Positions 1 to 14,198 of a stretch of 64,000 nucleotides of DNA are shown here, piece after piece (the stretch's first letter is position 1; each line of letters starts with the position of its first letter). The position numbers and the translations under genes are program-made. A model generated the notes under the pieces. The model saw only the letters and a list, made by a program, of their open reading frames with translations. It was not told where the DNA came from and made no database searches. Origin of the DNA: Cherax quadricarinatus (taxonomy: Eukaryota > Arthropoda > Malacostraca > Decapoda > Parastacidae); NCBI RefSeq assembly GCF_038502225.1, contig NC_091303.1:23919385-23983384 (forward strand), written 5' to 3'.

Positions 1-224
1 GAAGGGAAACATAGCAGTTTCGGAACACATGCTTATGTAACTCCCCAGCTCAACAACCACTTGAAAAAGAGAAGTTATATTTACAAAGAATTTACTATCC
101 TTACTGAACTTTCGAGTTTGTGAGATATCTTAGTGTACTAATGGCGCCCCATCATCGATAAATAATAACTAGTCTCAGCATATACTGTATCTCGGAATGT
201 CTGGATCTTGCCACAGTCAGGCTG

Positions 225-402
225 TCGTGAGATTCGTCTGTAAGAACCTGCATTTGTGGTCACAGTGGTGACCCATGCTAACCTTCGTAGTATGTATAGA
301 AATACAAACAAGTGATTGAATCTCATTAGGTTTGCATGGTACAGTGGATAGAGAATTTGACTGACCTGCCATGGCTTCGAACCTCGCCGTTCAGCTAGAG
401 AG
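225..402 (+). repeat. tRNA-tailed dispersed repeat (single arm)
   Basis: The block 228-310 closely resembles 42628-42710 inside the large palindrome near 42.5 kb, sharing the string gcatttgtggtcacagtggt. It is followed by a tRNA-like module at about 331-395 with a box-B-like motif ggcttcgaacct at 373-384. This suggests a tRNA-derived short element or foldback arm. No intact cloverleaf is visible, so it is not called a tRNA gene. Confidence 0.5.
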
Positions 403-423
403 TGGTATAAACCTTGGTAATAA

Positions 424-700
424 ATACCGACAAGTTGGTTTAGAAAGACACGTAAGCAGAGGTTGTTTTGGTAAGGACCTGCCTCGCATGGGCCAGTAGG
501 CCTTCTACAGTGTTCCTCCATTCTTATGTTCTTATGACATTCCTCAGGTCACGTGCGTCACATCTCACTCTCCGCCTATATATATAATGTCTTTCTACCT
601 CTGTATGTTAGAAGTGATCAAGGTCCCAGGACCGAAACGTTTTCTAATAAATATGTTATAGTGTTTGCTTACGTGTCTTTCTAAACCAGCTAGAGAGTAT
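424..700. repeat. Penelope-like and LINE 3'-end relics
   Basis: Positions 426-458 and about 668-694 are inverted copies of a motif containing acgtgtctttctaaacca. The stretch 630-690 has the order ccgaaacgtt, aataaa, acgtgtcttt seen at the ends of Penelope-like repeats elsewhere in the window. Between them, 476-537 resembles the LINE-E 3' end at 1200-1262, including the tail cttatgttcttatg. These look like old truncated insertions. Confidence 0.4.
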
Positions 701-747
701 ACAAGGAGTCCCGTAAATCTGAATCCACATAGGAAATAAAAAAAAAC

Positions 748-1262
748 AGATGGCTTATCAGAAATCTTCCCTATGAGGATAGACTGAGGGCCCGGAATCT
801 GCACTCTCTCGAAAGGCGTAGAATTAGGGGGGGATATGATTGAGGTGTATAAATGGAAAACAGGAATAAATAAAGGGGATGTAAATAGCGTGCTGAAAAT
901 TTCCAGCCAAGACAGGACTCGCAGCAATGGTTTCAAGTTGGAAAAATTCAGATTCAGGAAGGATATAGGAAAGCACTGGTTTGGTAATAGAGTTGTGGAT
1001 GAGTGGAACAAACTCCCGAGTACAGTTATTCAGGCTAAAACGTTGTGTAGTTTTAAAAATAGGTTAGATAAATACATGAGTGGGTTAGGGTGGGCGTGAG
1101 TTGGACCTGACTAGCTTGTGCTGCTGGGTCTGGTGCCGTGCTCCTTCCTTGAGTGGAGGTGACCAGACTGGGTGGGTCATTGGGCTAATCCGGGGGGGGA
1201 CATGGACCTGCTCCGCATGGGTCAGTAGGCCTGTTGCAGTGTTCCTTCTTTCTTATGCTCTT
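748..1262 (+). pseudogene. LINE-E 3' end: C-terminus of non-LTR reverse transcriptase plus 3' UTR
   Basis: This is a 5'-truncated non-LTR retrotransposon. The frame reads LPYEDRL, LHSLERRRIRGG, IEVYKWKTGINKGD and NRVVDEWNKLPS, then a stop at 1097-1099. That is the conserved C-terminal region of CR1/L2-type reverse transcriptases, downstream of the catalytic palm. The finger, palm and endonuclease domains are missing, so the copy is inactive. The 3' UTR ends near 1262 with a cttatgctcttagg tail. A related, more degraded copy lies at 36408-37905. Clade assignment is by motif only. Confidence 0.7.
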
Positions 1263-1784
1263 AGGTTCATATTTAGTATGAGGGGCTGAGAAGACACCAA
1301 CATGAGCAGCAACAACCAGCCTTCATGAGACCATCTTTTAAGTGAATCAAAGTTTTTCTTCTTTAAGTAAGCGGTGCTGCTAACTTTACAGTACACGTAT
1401 AACAAGGTTTATCACGTCCAGTGAAAAAGTTGAAGAGGTATTGAAGAGGTGACTTCAGTTGGTATATTGTAAATCCAAAACCTGAATTGTTTTTATCGTC
1501 CCACTAACACAGGTGAGTGGGACAATAAAAGCACACGTATTACAGATGCAATAAAATAAAATAAAATGCGAGGTTTTCTAAAGGAAACTAAAAAAAATGC
1601 ATATGCTTATTACAATTTTGGGATTACCTGAAGATCAGCCCTTCCCTAAGGTAAAGCAATTAATTAGAGTTACATAACCTAATCAACAATAGATCATTTA
1701 GACTGCATTATATTAGTTGTAGAGTTCAGTGATAGAAAATGGTAATGACTAATATTTCACATTTACATAATGATTTATATCTAT
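1263..1784. other. AT-rich gap, no gene recognised
   Basis: I see no convincing coding region. A small perfect hairpin with 8-bp arms (gtcccact and agtgggac) lies at 1498-1523. The rest is AT-rich unique-looking sequence. Confidence 0.5.
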
Positions 1785-1967
1785 TACTGCACTTACTCTC
1801 TGCACTTAACAAACTTGCTTACCATTACTATGAAGCTTTAAACTAGGAAACGGATGGGGATTGAACCCATGGCAAGTGAGTCCCAAATCTCCAGGCGAGT
1901 GCGTAAACCACTGGACCAGCTTCGTAGTAATGGAAAGCAAGTTTGTTAAGTGCAGACAGTGAGTGCA
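1785..1967 (-). repeat. Inverted-repeat element with tRNA-like core
   Basis: The arms at about 1792-1832 and 1921-1962 are inverted copies of each other, both containing tgcacttaacaaacttgct or its complement. Between them, 1856-1935 read on the minus strand looks like a tRNA-derived module. It has a box-A-like gctggtccagtggtttacgc and a box-B-like gggttcaatcccc. The design, tRNA-like sequence combined with inverted arms, matches the elements at 7.2-7.7 kb and 42.3-42.8 kb. Confidence 0.55.
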
Positions 1968-1978
1968 GGTGACCTTGG

Positions 1979-2110
1979 CGTCGTAGTAGTAGTAATAATA
2001 GTAGTAGTAATAGTAGTAGTAAAAGTAGTAGTAATAGTACTAGTAGTAGTAGTATTAATAGTAGCAGTAGTAATAATAGTACTAATAGTAGTAGTAATGG
2101 TAGTAGTAAT
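1979..2110. repeat. Imperfect (GTA)n trinucleotide array
   Basis: A run of gtagtagtaata-type triplets with point changes. Open frames encoding poly-Val or poly-Leu here are products of the repeat, not genes. Confidence 0.9.
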
Positions 2111-2259
2111 CGTGTTGTTACGATTTCGTGAGTCATGAAGCTATAGTCATCTCATTATGGAAGAACCAGCGGGTCGTCTTAAACAGTTGTGTTCACGAAC
2201 AAGGGTTCCTACCCTGTTTACCTGTCAGAAATTCCTTAATTGTAGTAGGAAACTGTCCG

Positions 2260-3437
<1,178 letters not shown>

Positions 3438-3898
3438 CATTGGAAAATAAGGAATATCCACTAGGAATTTTTATTGACCTAAGAAAAGCTTTTGACACAG
3501 TAGACCACGGCATCCTACTCCACAAACTTGACCATTATGGTATAAGAGGCCATGCGCTTGCTTATTTCAAATCTTACCTTACTAATAGGTATCAGTATTT
3601 CACCATTAAAGACACAGCACCAACAACACAGCCACTTGATACTGGAGTTCCACAGGGAAGTGTCCTTGGAACCCTGCTCTTCCTCATTTACATCAATGAT
3701 CTTCCAAACGTATCCCAACACCTGAAACCCATTCTCTTTGCTGACGACACGACTTATGTCATCTCTCACCCTAATCATGTCACCCTCAACACCATTGTTA
3801 ACGAGGAGCTGCTCAAAATATCAACTTGGATGACAGCCAATAAACTTACACTCAACACTGACAAAACCTACTATATTATGTTTGGTAGCAGAGCTGGT

Positions 3899-4686
3899 TA
3901 CCTAGAGGTTACCTGGAGGTTATTCCGGGGATCAACGCCCCCGCGGCCCGGTCCATGACCAGGCCTCCTGATAGATCAGGGCCTGATCAACTAGGCTGCT
4001 ACTGCTGGCCGGATGCAGTCCAAAGTACGAGCCACAGCCCGGCTGATCTGGCACTGACTTTAGGTATCTGTCCAGCTCTCTCTTGAAGGCAGCCAGGGGT
4101 TTATTGGCAATTCCCCTAATGCTTGATGGGAGGCTGTTGAACAGTCTTGGGCCCCGGACACTTATGGTGTTTTCCCTTAGTGTACCAATGGTGCCCCTAC
4201 TTTTAACTGGGGGCATTTTGCATCGCCTGCCCAGTCTTTTACTTTCGTAGGGAGTGATTTCTGTGTGCAGATTTGGGACCATTCCTTCCAGGATTTTCCA
4301 AGTGTAGATTATGATATATCTCTCCCTCCTGCGTTCCAACGAGTACAAGTCAAGTGTTTCCAAGTGTTCCCAGTAGTTAAGGTGCTTGACAGTAAAGGAT
4401 CTCTGTACACTCTCTAGATTTGCAATTTCACCTTCTTTGAATGGAGATGTTAATGTACAGCAGTATTCCAGCCTAGAGAGAACAATTGATTTGAAAAGGA
4501 TCATCATTGGCTTGGCATCTCTCGTTTGGAACGTTCTCATTATCCATCCTATCAATTTCTTTGCACGTGCGATCGTGGCACTGTTGTGATCCTTGAAAGT
4601 GAGATCCTCAGACATTACTACTCCCAGGTCCCTTACATTATTTTTCCGCTCTATTATATGGCCAGAATCTGTAGTTGAGCAGGTGC
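3899..4686 (-). pseudogene. LINE-B 3' fragment inserted in L2-like LINE
   Basis: On the minus strand this encodes the C-terminal half of LINE-B (ERKNNVRDLGVVMSEDLTF, SRLEYCCTLTSPF, YLKSVPDQPGCGSY). It is 5'-truncated and lacks the FADD palm. The L2-like sequence reads gcagagctgg before the insert and gagcaggtgctg after it, while the uninterrupted relative at 52.1 kb is continuous. The likely target duplication is about 7 bp with one mismatch. Confidence 0.8.
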
Positions 4687-4810
4687 TGCACAACTAAACA
4701 TTAAGATTGACAGCACTCTAATTGCCAGACATAATGAGGGCAAATTCCTAAGCCTATACCTCGACAACAACCTGAATTTCAGCGCCCATATCCAACACAT
4801 ATCAAAAATA

Positions 4811-5138
4811 TTATCCAAAACAGTTGGGATCCTCTCCAAGATACGATACTATGTGCCGCAAAATGCCCTTCTCACACTATACCATTCACTCATTTATCCA
4901 TACCTCACCTATGCTATTTGTGCTTGGGGATCAACTGCAGCAATACACCTAAAGCCAATAATAACTCAACAAAATTATCCAAAACAGTTGGGATCCTCTC
5001 CAAGATACGATACTATGTGCCGCAAAATGCCCTTCTCACACTATACCATTCACTCATTTATCCATACCTCACCTATGCTATTTGTGCTTGGGGATCAACT
5101 GCAGCAATACACCTAAAGCCAATAATAACTCAACAAAA
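4811..5138 (+). repeat. 164-bp perfect-looking tandem duplication
   Basis: Positions 4811-4974 and 4975-5138 read the same throughout by eye, both starting ttatccaaaacagttgggat. The relative at 52.2 kb has a single copy. The duplication disrupts the LINE reading frame. Confidence 0.9.
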
Positions 5139-5941
5139 AGCCGCAGTAAGAATAATCACTAAATCCCATCCCTGGCAACACCCCCCCCCCACTCTTCATA
5201 GATCTAAACTTACTCCCTGTTCAGAACATCCACACTTACTACTGTGCAATCTACATATACAGGACCTTAAATTCCAATATTAACCTTGACCTAAAATGCT
5301 TTCTTGATAGTTGTGACAGGACCCACAAGCATAACACCAGACACAAACATCTCTACGACATTCCCCGTGTCCGACTAAATCTATACAAAAATTCAATGTA
5401 TGTCAAAGGCCCTAAAATCTGGAACACCCTACCTGAAAACTTTAGAACTGCAGAGAGATTCATCACCTTCAAAACTACCGTTAGAAAACATCTTATCTCC
5501 CTGATTCACCCCGTCAACTAACTACAAAAAAAACACCTGGTGGTTCACACTTTCACTCACTCACCCATTTGACTATAAGCACAGAAATACGTATCTTAAT
5601 CTTAAAATAATGATTCCTAACTAGTCAAAAATTTGTCTGTGATACTCCAATATAGAAACTATGTATTGTGCGAAAACAAAAGCATTCACATTGCTAAACT
5701 CACAAACTAGTATTTAGTCACTTAGTATTTAGTTACTTAGTATTTGGTCAACTTACTCCACAATTTGTAATAATTTAGGATTAAGAATTAATCTAAGTTT
5801 GCCCAAAATGCCTAGCCTTGCTAGGTGTTCTAGTGGCCCCCTCTGTAATTAGTATTTTATTACATGTAAACTACACAATAACCAAAATCTGTAAACCCCG
5901 CATTGTAATCCTTATAGAGAATAAACTTTGATTTGATTTGA

Positions 5942-6626
<685 letters not shown>

Positions 6627-6635
6627 ATTGTTACA

Positions 6636-7105
6636 GGTGGTTATAGGTGGTTCGGACATGTAGAGAGAATGGAGCGAAACAGAGTGACTTCAAAAGTGTA
6701 TCAGTCTGTAGTGGAAGGAAGGCGGGGTAGGGGTCGGCCTAGGAAAGGTTGGAGGGAGGGGGTAAAGGAGGTTTTGTGTACGAGGGGCTTGGACTTCCAG
6801 CAGGCATGCGTGAGCGTGTTTGATAGGAGTGAATGGAGACAAAAGGTTTTTAATACTTGACGTGCTGTTGGAGTGTGAGCAAAGTAACATTCATGAAGGG
6901 GTTCAGGGAAACCGGTAGGCCGGACTTGAGTCCTGGAGATGGGAAGTACAGTGCCTGCACTCTGAAGGAGGGGTGTTAATGTTGCAGTTTAAAAACTGTA
7001 GTGTAAAGCACCCTTCTGGCAAGACAGTGATGGAGTGAATGATGATGAAAGTTTTTCTTTTTCGGGCCACCCTGCCTTGGTGGGAATCGGCCAGTGTGAT
7101 AATAA
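6636..7105 (+). pseudogene. RTE-like LINE, plus strand, RT C-terminus and 3' UTR
   Basis: The frame reads RWFGHVERMERNRVTSKVYQ, then GRRGRGRPRKGWREGVKEVL, GLDFQQACVSVFDRSEWRQ and a stop near 6860. The 3' UTR keeps the end motif ggccaccctgccttggtggg. The sequence diverges from the other RTE copies here and so belongs to another subfamily. Its tail (taataataataaatatata) passes directly into an AT array. Confidence 0.75.
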
Positions 7106-7107
7106 TA

Positions 7108-7110
<3 letters not shown>

Positions 7111-7187
<77 letters not shown>
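7111..7187. repeat. (TA)n then (TG)n microsatellite at RTE tail
   Basis: A TA run at 7112-7166 changes to TG at 7167-7187, immediately after the RTE 3' end. Confidence 0.9.
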
Positions 7188-7742
7188 CAATAACAACACT
7201 GAAATAGCCTAGGAGTCGAACCCATGCTATTTTGGCCCACCTCGTGATGAGAGGAAACGCATGACGCTTTAGACCACTAGACCACACAATCCTTAACAAT
7301 GGTGCATCCAGCGAAGCTAAATGTTGTACACACCATCGAAGGACATACGGTGGTGAGGACGCCTCTGAGCTAATTTCATTCTACTCCCTGTTTGTGTACT
7401 AACTCAACAAGCAGTATATTATATTACTGTACCCACGGAACAAGTGGTATTGATCAATAACAACACCGTATGTCCTTTGATGGTGGGCACAACACCTAGT
7501 TTGGCTGATGCACCATTGTTAAGGATTGTGTGGTCTAGTGGTCTAAAGCATCATGCGTTTTATCTCACCTTGAGGCGGGCCAAAACAGCATGGGTTCGAC
7601 TCCTTGGCTAGTGCAGTGTTGTTATTGATCCGTAGGTACAATAATATAATATACTGCTTGTTGAGCTAGTACACAAACAGGGAGTAGAATGAAATTAGCT
7701 CAGAGGCGTCCACACCACCGTATGTCTTTCGATGGTGGGTGG
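7188..7742. repeat. Inverted pair of tRNA-headed repeats
   Basis: 7188-7460 on the minus strand and 7466-7742 on the plus strand are copies of one repeat. Each contains a tRNA-like module with ggtctagtggtctaaagc as box A and tgggttcgactcc as box B, plus a body containing agggagtagaatgaaattag. The body lies upstream of the module in one copy and downstream in the other. The pair therefore looks like circularly permuted tandem units, one part inverted. Confidence 0.65.
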
Positions 7743-7812
7743 TAGTAGTAAGTAATAGTAGTCGTAGTAGTAATAGTTGTAGTCGTAGTAGTAGCAGCAG
7801 CAGCAGTAGCTC
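7743..7812. repeat. Imperfect (GTA/GCA)n array
   Basis: Short trinucleotide tract of gtagtagtaatag and cagcagcagcag types. Confidence 0.85.
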
Positions 7813-8435
<623 letters not shown>

Positions 8436-8757
8436 CGTGCCGAATCGGTAAAATTGGTCAGTTATCAAGAACTCATTTAAAATTAAGTCCTTTCTAAAAT
8501 TTCCTCTTATACGTTTAAAGATATATATTTTTTCATTCATGCTAATGTAAAAATTAATAATTTTGTACAAAAAAAAAAACTTAGGAAGCTTACTTAACCT
8601 TATCATAACAAGCGCAATTTCAATTAGCCTAATCCAGCTAAATATATTTTAGATAAGTTTACAATAATTTAATAATAAACAAGCACAATGCAATATATTT
8701 TTTTTTCGTTAGGTTCAGAATGATTTTTGCGAAATTATTGAATACATAAATTTTCGC
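8436..8757. other. AT-rich gap, nothing recognised
   Basis: AT-rich sequence with homopolymer runs and no supported gene. Confidence 0.5.
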
Positions 8758-10968
8758 TTGCATTATTCGGCAAGAAGAGCGTTGCTATTTAAGCTAAACC
8801 AAAAGCTATCAGAGATATCCTGGGAATCAGCCATGAGTTCACTAAAGTCCCTAGTGCTTAGAAAAGCTGAATACAGAATCATACAAGGTATGTATGAAGC
8901 ACGTACCATTGAGGAAACCCAGATCAGATATAGAGAGAGAGCGTAGGAGATGGTACAGAAGAAAACGGGTTACTGAATCGCTTAGAAACAAATATGCTGC
9001 AGCAGAGGTAAGATAGGCTTAGCCGAGAGATCACTGAATTAAAGCAAAAACTTAGGATGTCATACCTAAGAGAAGAAGTACAAAGTGAGCAAAGCGCCGT
9101 ACAGGATATTGCAAGACACCCAAAATATTTATATTCGTATGCAAAATCCAAGCTAAGAACTACCTGTAGAATTGGACCACTACTGAGAGGAGATTCGTAT
9201 ACTGACTATGAAAAGGAAATGAGTGAAATCCTAAAGGAAAAGTATGAGTCAGTGTTCAGTAACCCACTAAATGACAGCAAGGTAGAAAATCCAGAAGAAG
9301 GCAGCGCAGACCAACTAACGGACATTAGTACAAATACCATAGAAATCAAAAAAGAAATGGAAAACATACCCACTCACTCAGCACCTGGACCAGATTCATG
9401 GAATGCTCTATTTATAAAGAAGTGCAAAGTGCCACTACCACGAGCCCTCAGTATTCTTTGGAGAAAAAACTTAGATCTAGGTGAAATACCGGAGGCCTTA
9501 AAGAGTGCAGACATAGCTCCTTTGCATAAACCAGTAGTTCTAACCTCGCACATTATAAAAATCTTCAAAAGAGCGATGAGACGACAGATTACATATTTCA
9601 TGGACCAGCACAACCAGCATAACCCGAACCAGCATGGTTTTAGAGCAGAACGATTATGCCTGTCACAGCTGCTGAATCATGATGACAGAATTACGGAGGC
9701 ATTGGAAGACGACCAAAACGTAGATGTGATTTACACAGATTTTGCAAAGGCGTTTGACAAATGCTATCATGGAGTGACAGCGCACAAAATGAAGACCATG
9801 GGCATTACGGGGAAGGTAGGCAGATGGATTTTCGGGTTCCTAACACACAGAACACAAAAATTTGTAGTGAACAGGGCAAGATCCAGCATCAGCGAGGTCA
9901 AAAGCTCAGTGCCCAAGGCACTGTCCTGGCACCTCTGCTGTTTCTCATCCTCATAGCAGACATAAATAAAGACACCCGGCACACTTTTGTATCATCATTT
10001 GCAGATGACACTAAAATAAGCATGAAAGTCACTACGGTAGAGGACACTGACAAATTACAGGAAGACATGAGCAGGGTTTTCCAGTGGACAGTGGAGAACA
10101 ACATTACGTTCAGTGGTGATAAGTTCCAGCTGCTTAGGTATGGGAAGAATGAAGAACTCAAAAGGAGCACTATATACAAAACTCAAGAGGGTCACCAAAT
10201 AGAACGAAAGGACCAAGTAAAGGATCTGGGAATAATTATGTCAGCGGACCTTTCTTTTAAAGACCATAACAAGACAAAGATCACGACAGCCAAGAAGATG
10301 ACGGGGTGGGTATTAAGAACTTTCAAAACAAGGGAAATAATGCCGTTGGTGACACTTCAAATCGCTAGTGCTCCCTCACTTAGAATATTGCTCAGTGCTG
10401 ACGGCCCCGTTCAGGGCAGGAGAAATATCTGAGCTGGAATAAATACAGAGATCGTTTACGGCTCACATTGAGCCTGTAAAACACCTAAATTACTGGGAAC
10501 GCCTGCAAGTGTTGAACTCATCGGAGCGGAGGAGAGAGAGAGAGACATGACAATATATACCTGGAAAGTACTCGAGGGCTTGGTCCCAAATATACACACT
10601 GCCATAACAATATACTGGAGTGATAGATATGGGAGGAAGTGTAAAATAAACCCAGTGAGGAGCAGGAGTGCGGTAGCGACAATAAGAGAACACTATATCA
10701 ACATCCGGGGTCATAGACTATTCAACATCTTACCAGAAGATATCAGAAACACAGCTGGAACAAGTGTAGAAGCCTTCAAGAGGAAACTGGACAAGTATCC
10801 TCACCAGGTGCCAGATCAACCAGGCTGTGATGGATATGAAGGGCAGCGGGCCTCCAGCAGCAAAAGCCTGGTTGACCACGCAAGCACCAGACGAGCCTGG
10901 CCCATGACCGGACTCAGAGAGTAGAGAAACTCTCGAAAGTCTTCAAAGGTATATCAAAGGTCAAAGGT
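8758..10968 (+). pseudogene. LINE-B divergent copy, reverse transcriptase with frameshifts
   Basis: Three broken frames cover one reverse transcriptase. 9057-9950 has APGPDSWNALF, LTSHIIKIFKRAMRRQIT and YTDFAKAFDKCYHG. About 9900-10430 has QGTVLAPLLFLILIADIN, the catalytic SSFADDTKISMKV and KDQVKDLGIIMSADLSF. 10547-10924 is the C-terminus with PDQPGCDGYEG. A linker frame precedes at 8758-8946. The FADD motif survives, but frameshifts near 9900 and 10400 and internal stops make it non-functional. It is more diverged from the copies at 21.8 and 39.8 kb than they are from each other, so it is an older subfamily. The 3' end has short caaaggta repeats. Confidence 0.8.
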
Positions 10969-11146
10969 ACATGCCTCCTCTACCTCACTTTCAAAACTTT
11001 TCCACTTTCTGACAACTCTATGGCTGAAATATACTTCCTTACGTCCCTGTGACTCATCTGAATCTTGAACTTCCAATTGTGACTTTGTTGGTGTGTCCCA
11101 TCTCTGGAACATTTTGTCTCTGTCCACTTTGTCGATTCCTCTCAGT

Positions 11147-11148
<2 letters not shown>
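10969..11148 (-). pseudogene. LINE-D 3' fragment
   Basis: This matches 13165-13340 by eye, including tctctggaaca and attcctctcagtatt. It is the 3' part of a CR1-like LINE in minus orientation. It stops at a TG array, beyond which another LINE-D copy starts by repeating the last 55 bp or so. Confidence 0.7.
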
Positions 11149-11232
<84 letters not shown>

Positions 11233-11253
11233 CGCGTGTGTGTGTATGTGTGT
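11149..11253. repeat. (TG)n microsatellite between LINE-D copies
   Basis: TG dinucleotides with a few interruptions (tatgcgcg). The LINE-D sequence on the left is repeated at the start of the right-hand copy. Confidence 0.95.
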
Positions 11254-12933
11254 CCTATCTCTGGAACATCCTGTCTCTGTCCACCTTGTCTATTCCACGC
11301 AGTATTTTGTATGTCGTTATCATGTCTCCCCTGACCTTCATGTCCTCCAGTGTCGTCAGACCGATTTCCCTTAACCTTTCTTCATAGGGCATTCCCCTTA
11401 GCTCTGGAACCAGCTTTGTTGCAAACCTTTGCACTTTCTCTAATTTCTTGACGTGTTTGACCAGGTGTGGGTTCCAAACTGGTGCTGCGTACTCCAGTAT
11501 GGGCCTGACGTACATAGTGTATAAAGTCTTGAACGATTCCTTACTGAGGTACCGGAATGCTATTCTCAGGTTTGCCAGACGCCCATATGCCGCAGCAGTT
11601 ATCTGGTTAATGTGTGCTTCTGGCGATGTACTCAGTATTATACTCACTCCTAGATCTTTCTCCTTAAGTGAGGTTTGCAGTCTTTGGCCTCCTAGCATAT
11701 ACTCTGTCTGCGGTCTTCTTTGCCCTTCTCCGATCTTTATGACTTTGCGTTTGGCGGGGTTAAATTCTAGGAGCCAGTTGCTGGACCACGCATCCAGCCT
11801 GTCCAGGTCTCTTTGTAGACCCGTCTGGGCCGCATCTGATTTAATTCTCCTCATTAATTCCACATAATCTGCAAACAGGGACACTTCTGAGTCTATCCCT
11901 TCCGTCATGTCGTTCACATATACCAAGAATAGCACTGGTCCCAAGACTGACCCATGTGGGACCCTGCTCGTCACAGGCGCTTACTGTGATACCTCACCAT
12001 GGACCATGATTCGCTATTGCCTCCCTGTTATGTATTCTCTAATCCATTGCAGTGCCCTTCCTGTTATATGTGCCTGATCCTCTAGCTTCTTTACTAATCT
12101 CTTGTGAGGAACTGTGTCGAAGACCTTCTTGCTGTCCAAGAAAATGCAATCAACCCACTCTTCCCTTTCATTTCTTACTTCAGTTACCTTGTCATAAAAC
12201 TCTAGTAGGTTTGTGACACAGGATTTGCCTTCCATGAATTCTTGCTGGCTGTCGTTTATAGCCTTGTTCCTCTCCAGGTGCGCCACCACTCTCCTCCTGA
12301 TAATCTTCTCCATGGCTTTGCATACTATACATGTCAGTGACACTGATCTATAATTTAGTGCTTCATTTCTGTCTCCTTTCTTAAGGATGGGGACTACATT
12401 TGCCTTCTTCCATACTTCAGGTAGTTGCCCAGTTTCAAGGGAAGTGTTGAAGATTTTGGTTAGTGACACACGTAGTGTCTCTGCTCTCTCTCCAAGGACC
12501 CACGGAGAGATGTTGTCTGGACACCGCCTTTGAGGTATCAAGGTCACTTAGGAGCTTCTCCACCTCCTCCTCAGTTGTGTGTTATTCATCCAACCTTTGT
12601 TGGCATATTCCATGTTGGTGTACCCCTCTGTTTTGTCTTCCCAGTGTCCCTTCAGCCTCCACTGTAAATACTTTCTGAAATCTTATGTTCAGCTCCTCAC
12701 ATACTTCTTGGTCATTTCTTGTGAGCTCCCCACCTTCTTTCCTCAGCCTGATTACCTGGTCCTTGACTGTTGTCTTCCTCCTGATGTGGCTGTAAAGCAG
12801 TTTCGGGTCAGACTTGACTTTCGATGCTATGTCATTTTCATACTGTCGTTGCGCCTCCCTCCTTATCTGTGCATACTCGTTTCAGGCTCGTCGACTAATC
12901 TCTTTATTTTCCTGAGTCCTTTTCCATTCTCAA
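11254..12933 (-). pseudogene. LINE-D (CR1-like) reverse transcriptase, catalytic motif lost
   Basis: Minus-strand frames 12014-12547 and 11255-11974 cover most of a CR1-like reverse transcriptase. Visible motifs are WKKANVVPILKKGDRNE, NYRSVSL, VPHGSVLGPVLFLVYVNDMT and YVRPILEYAAPVWNPH, then MITTYKILRG. Upstream sequence to 12933 is the N-terminal linker. The catalytic box reads FADY instead of FADD (codons at 11864-11875), the frames are shifted near 12000, and GVPQG has become RVPHG. It is a dead copy. Confidence 0.8.

Positions 12934-13027
<94 letters not shown>
12934..13027. repeat. (TG)n microsatellite continuous with LINE-D tail
   Basis: The array runs straight into tactcacctagttgagg at 13026, the 3' end of LINE-D in minus orientation. 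This implies that the element ends in a (CA)n tail. Confidence 0.95.
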
Positions 13028-13030
<3 letters not shown>

Positions 13031-13843
13031 CACCTAGTTGAGGTTGCAGGGGTCGAGTCCAAGCTCCTGGCCCCGCCTCATCACTGGTCGCTACTAGGTC
13101 ACTCTCCCTGAACCATGAGCTTTATCGTACCTCTGCTTAAAGCTATGTATGGATCCTGCCTCCACTACATCGCTTCCCAAACTATTCCACTTCCTGACTA
13201 CTCTGTGGCTGAAGAAATACTTCCTAACACCCCTGTGATTCATCTGTGTCTTCAACTTCCAACTGTGTCCCCTTGTTGCTGTGTCCAATCTCTGGAACAT
13301 CCTGTCTTTGTCCACCTTGTCAATTCCTCTCAGTATTTTGTAAGTCGTTATCATGTCCCCCCTATCTCTCCTGTCCTCCAGTGTCGTCAGGTTGATTTCC
13401 CTTAACGTCTCCTCGTAGGACATACCTCTTAGCTCTGGGACTAGTCTTGTTGCAAACCTTTGCACTTTCTCTAGTTTTTTTACATGCTTGGCTAGGTGTG
13501 GGTTCCAAACTGGTGCCGCGCACTCCAATATGGGCCTAACGTACACGGTGTACAGGGTCCTGAACGATTCCTTATTAAGATGTCCGAATGCTGTTCTGAG
13601 GTTTGCCAGGCGCCCATATGCTGCAGCAGTTATTTGGTTGATGTGCGCTTCAGGAGATGTGCTTGGTGTTATACTCACCCCAAGATCTTTTTCCTTGAGT
13701 GAGGTTTGTAGTCTCTGGTCCCCTAGACTGTACTCCGTCTGCGGTCTTCTTTGCCCTTCCCCAATCTTCATGACTTTGCACTTGGTGGGATTGAACTCCA
13801 GGAGCCAATTGCTGGACCAGGTCTGCAGCCTGTCCAGCTTTTG
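13028..13843 (-). pseudogene. LINE-D 3' half with intact C-terminal frame
   Basis: An uninterrupted minus-strand frame from about 13840 to 13094 encodes LDRLQTWSSNWLLEFNPTKC, QRRPQTEYSLGDQRLQTSL, YVRPILECAAPVWNPH, RGDMITTYKILRGIDKVDKD and VVRKWNSLGSDVVEAGS. It ends in a stop at 13094-13096. The 3' UTR lies at 13028-13093. The palm and endonuclease are missing. The element is bracketed by TG arrays, the right-hand one replacing its 5' part. Confidence 0.8.

Positions 13844-14198
<355 letters not shown>

Larger units (their letters stand above)
3438..5941 (+). pseudogene. L2-like LINE, reverse transcriptase and 3' UTR, split by LINE-B
   Basis: The frame 3438-3898 gives the reverse-transcriptase palm: DLRKAFDTVDHGILLHKL, DTGVPQGSVLG and the catalytic FADD motif (LFADDTTY). 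It resumes after 4687 and continues to a 3' UTR that ends at 5941 in a (tttga)n tail after aataaactttga. The copy is truncated at its 5' end and split by a LINE-B insertion at 3899-4686. It also carries a 164-bp tandem duplication. The longest relative is at 49.6-53.2 kb, where the FADD motif is mutated. This copy has the intact motif but no complete frame. Confidence 0.8.

Noticed and set aside
331..395. Functional tRNA gene
   Set aside because: Box-like motifs are present but no intact cloverleaf or anticodon arm could be drawn. The same judgement applies to the modules at 1856, 7526 and 42715, which look like short-element heads.
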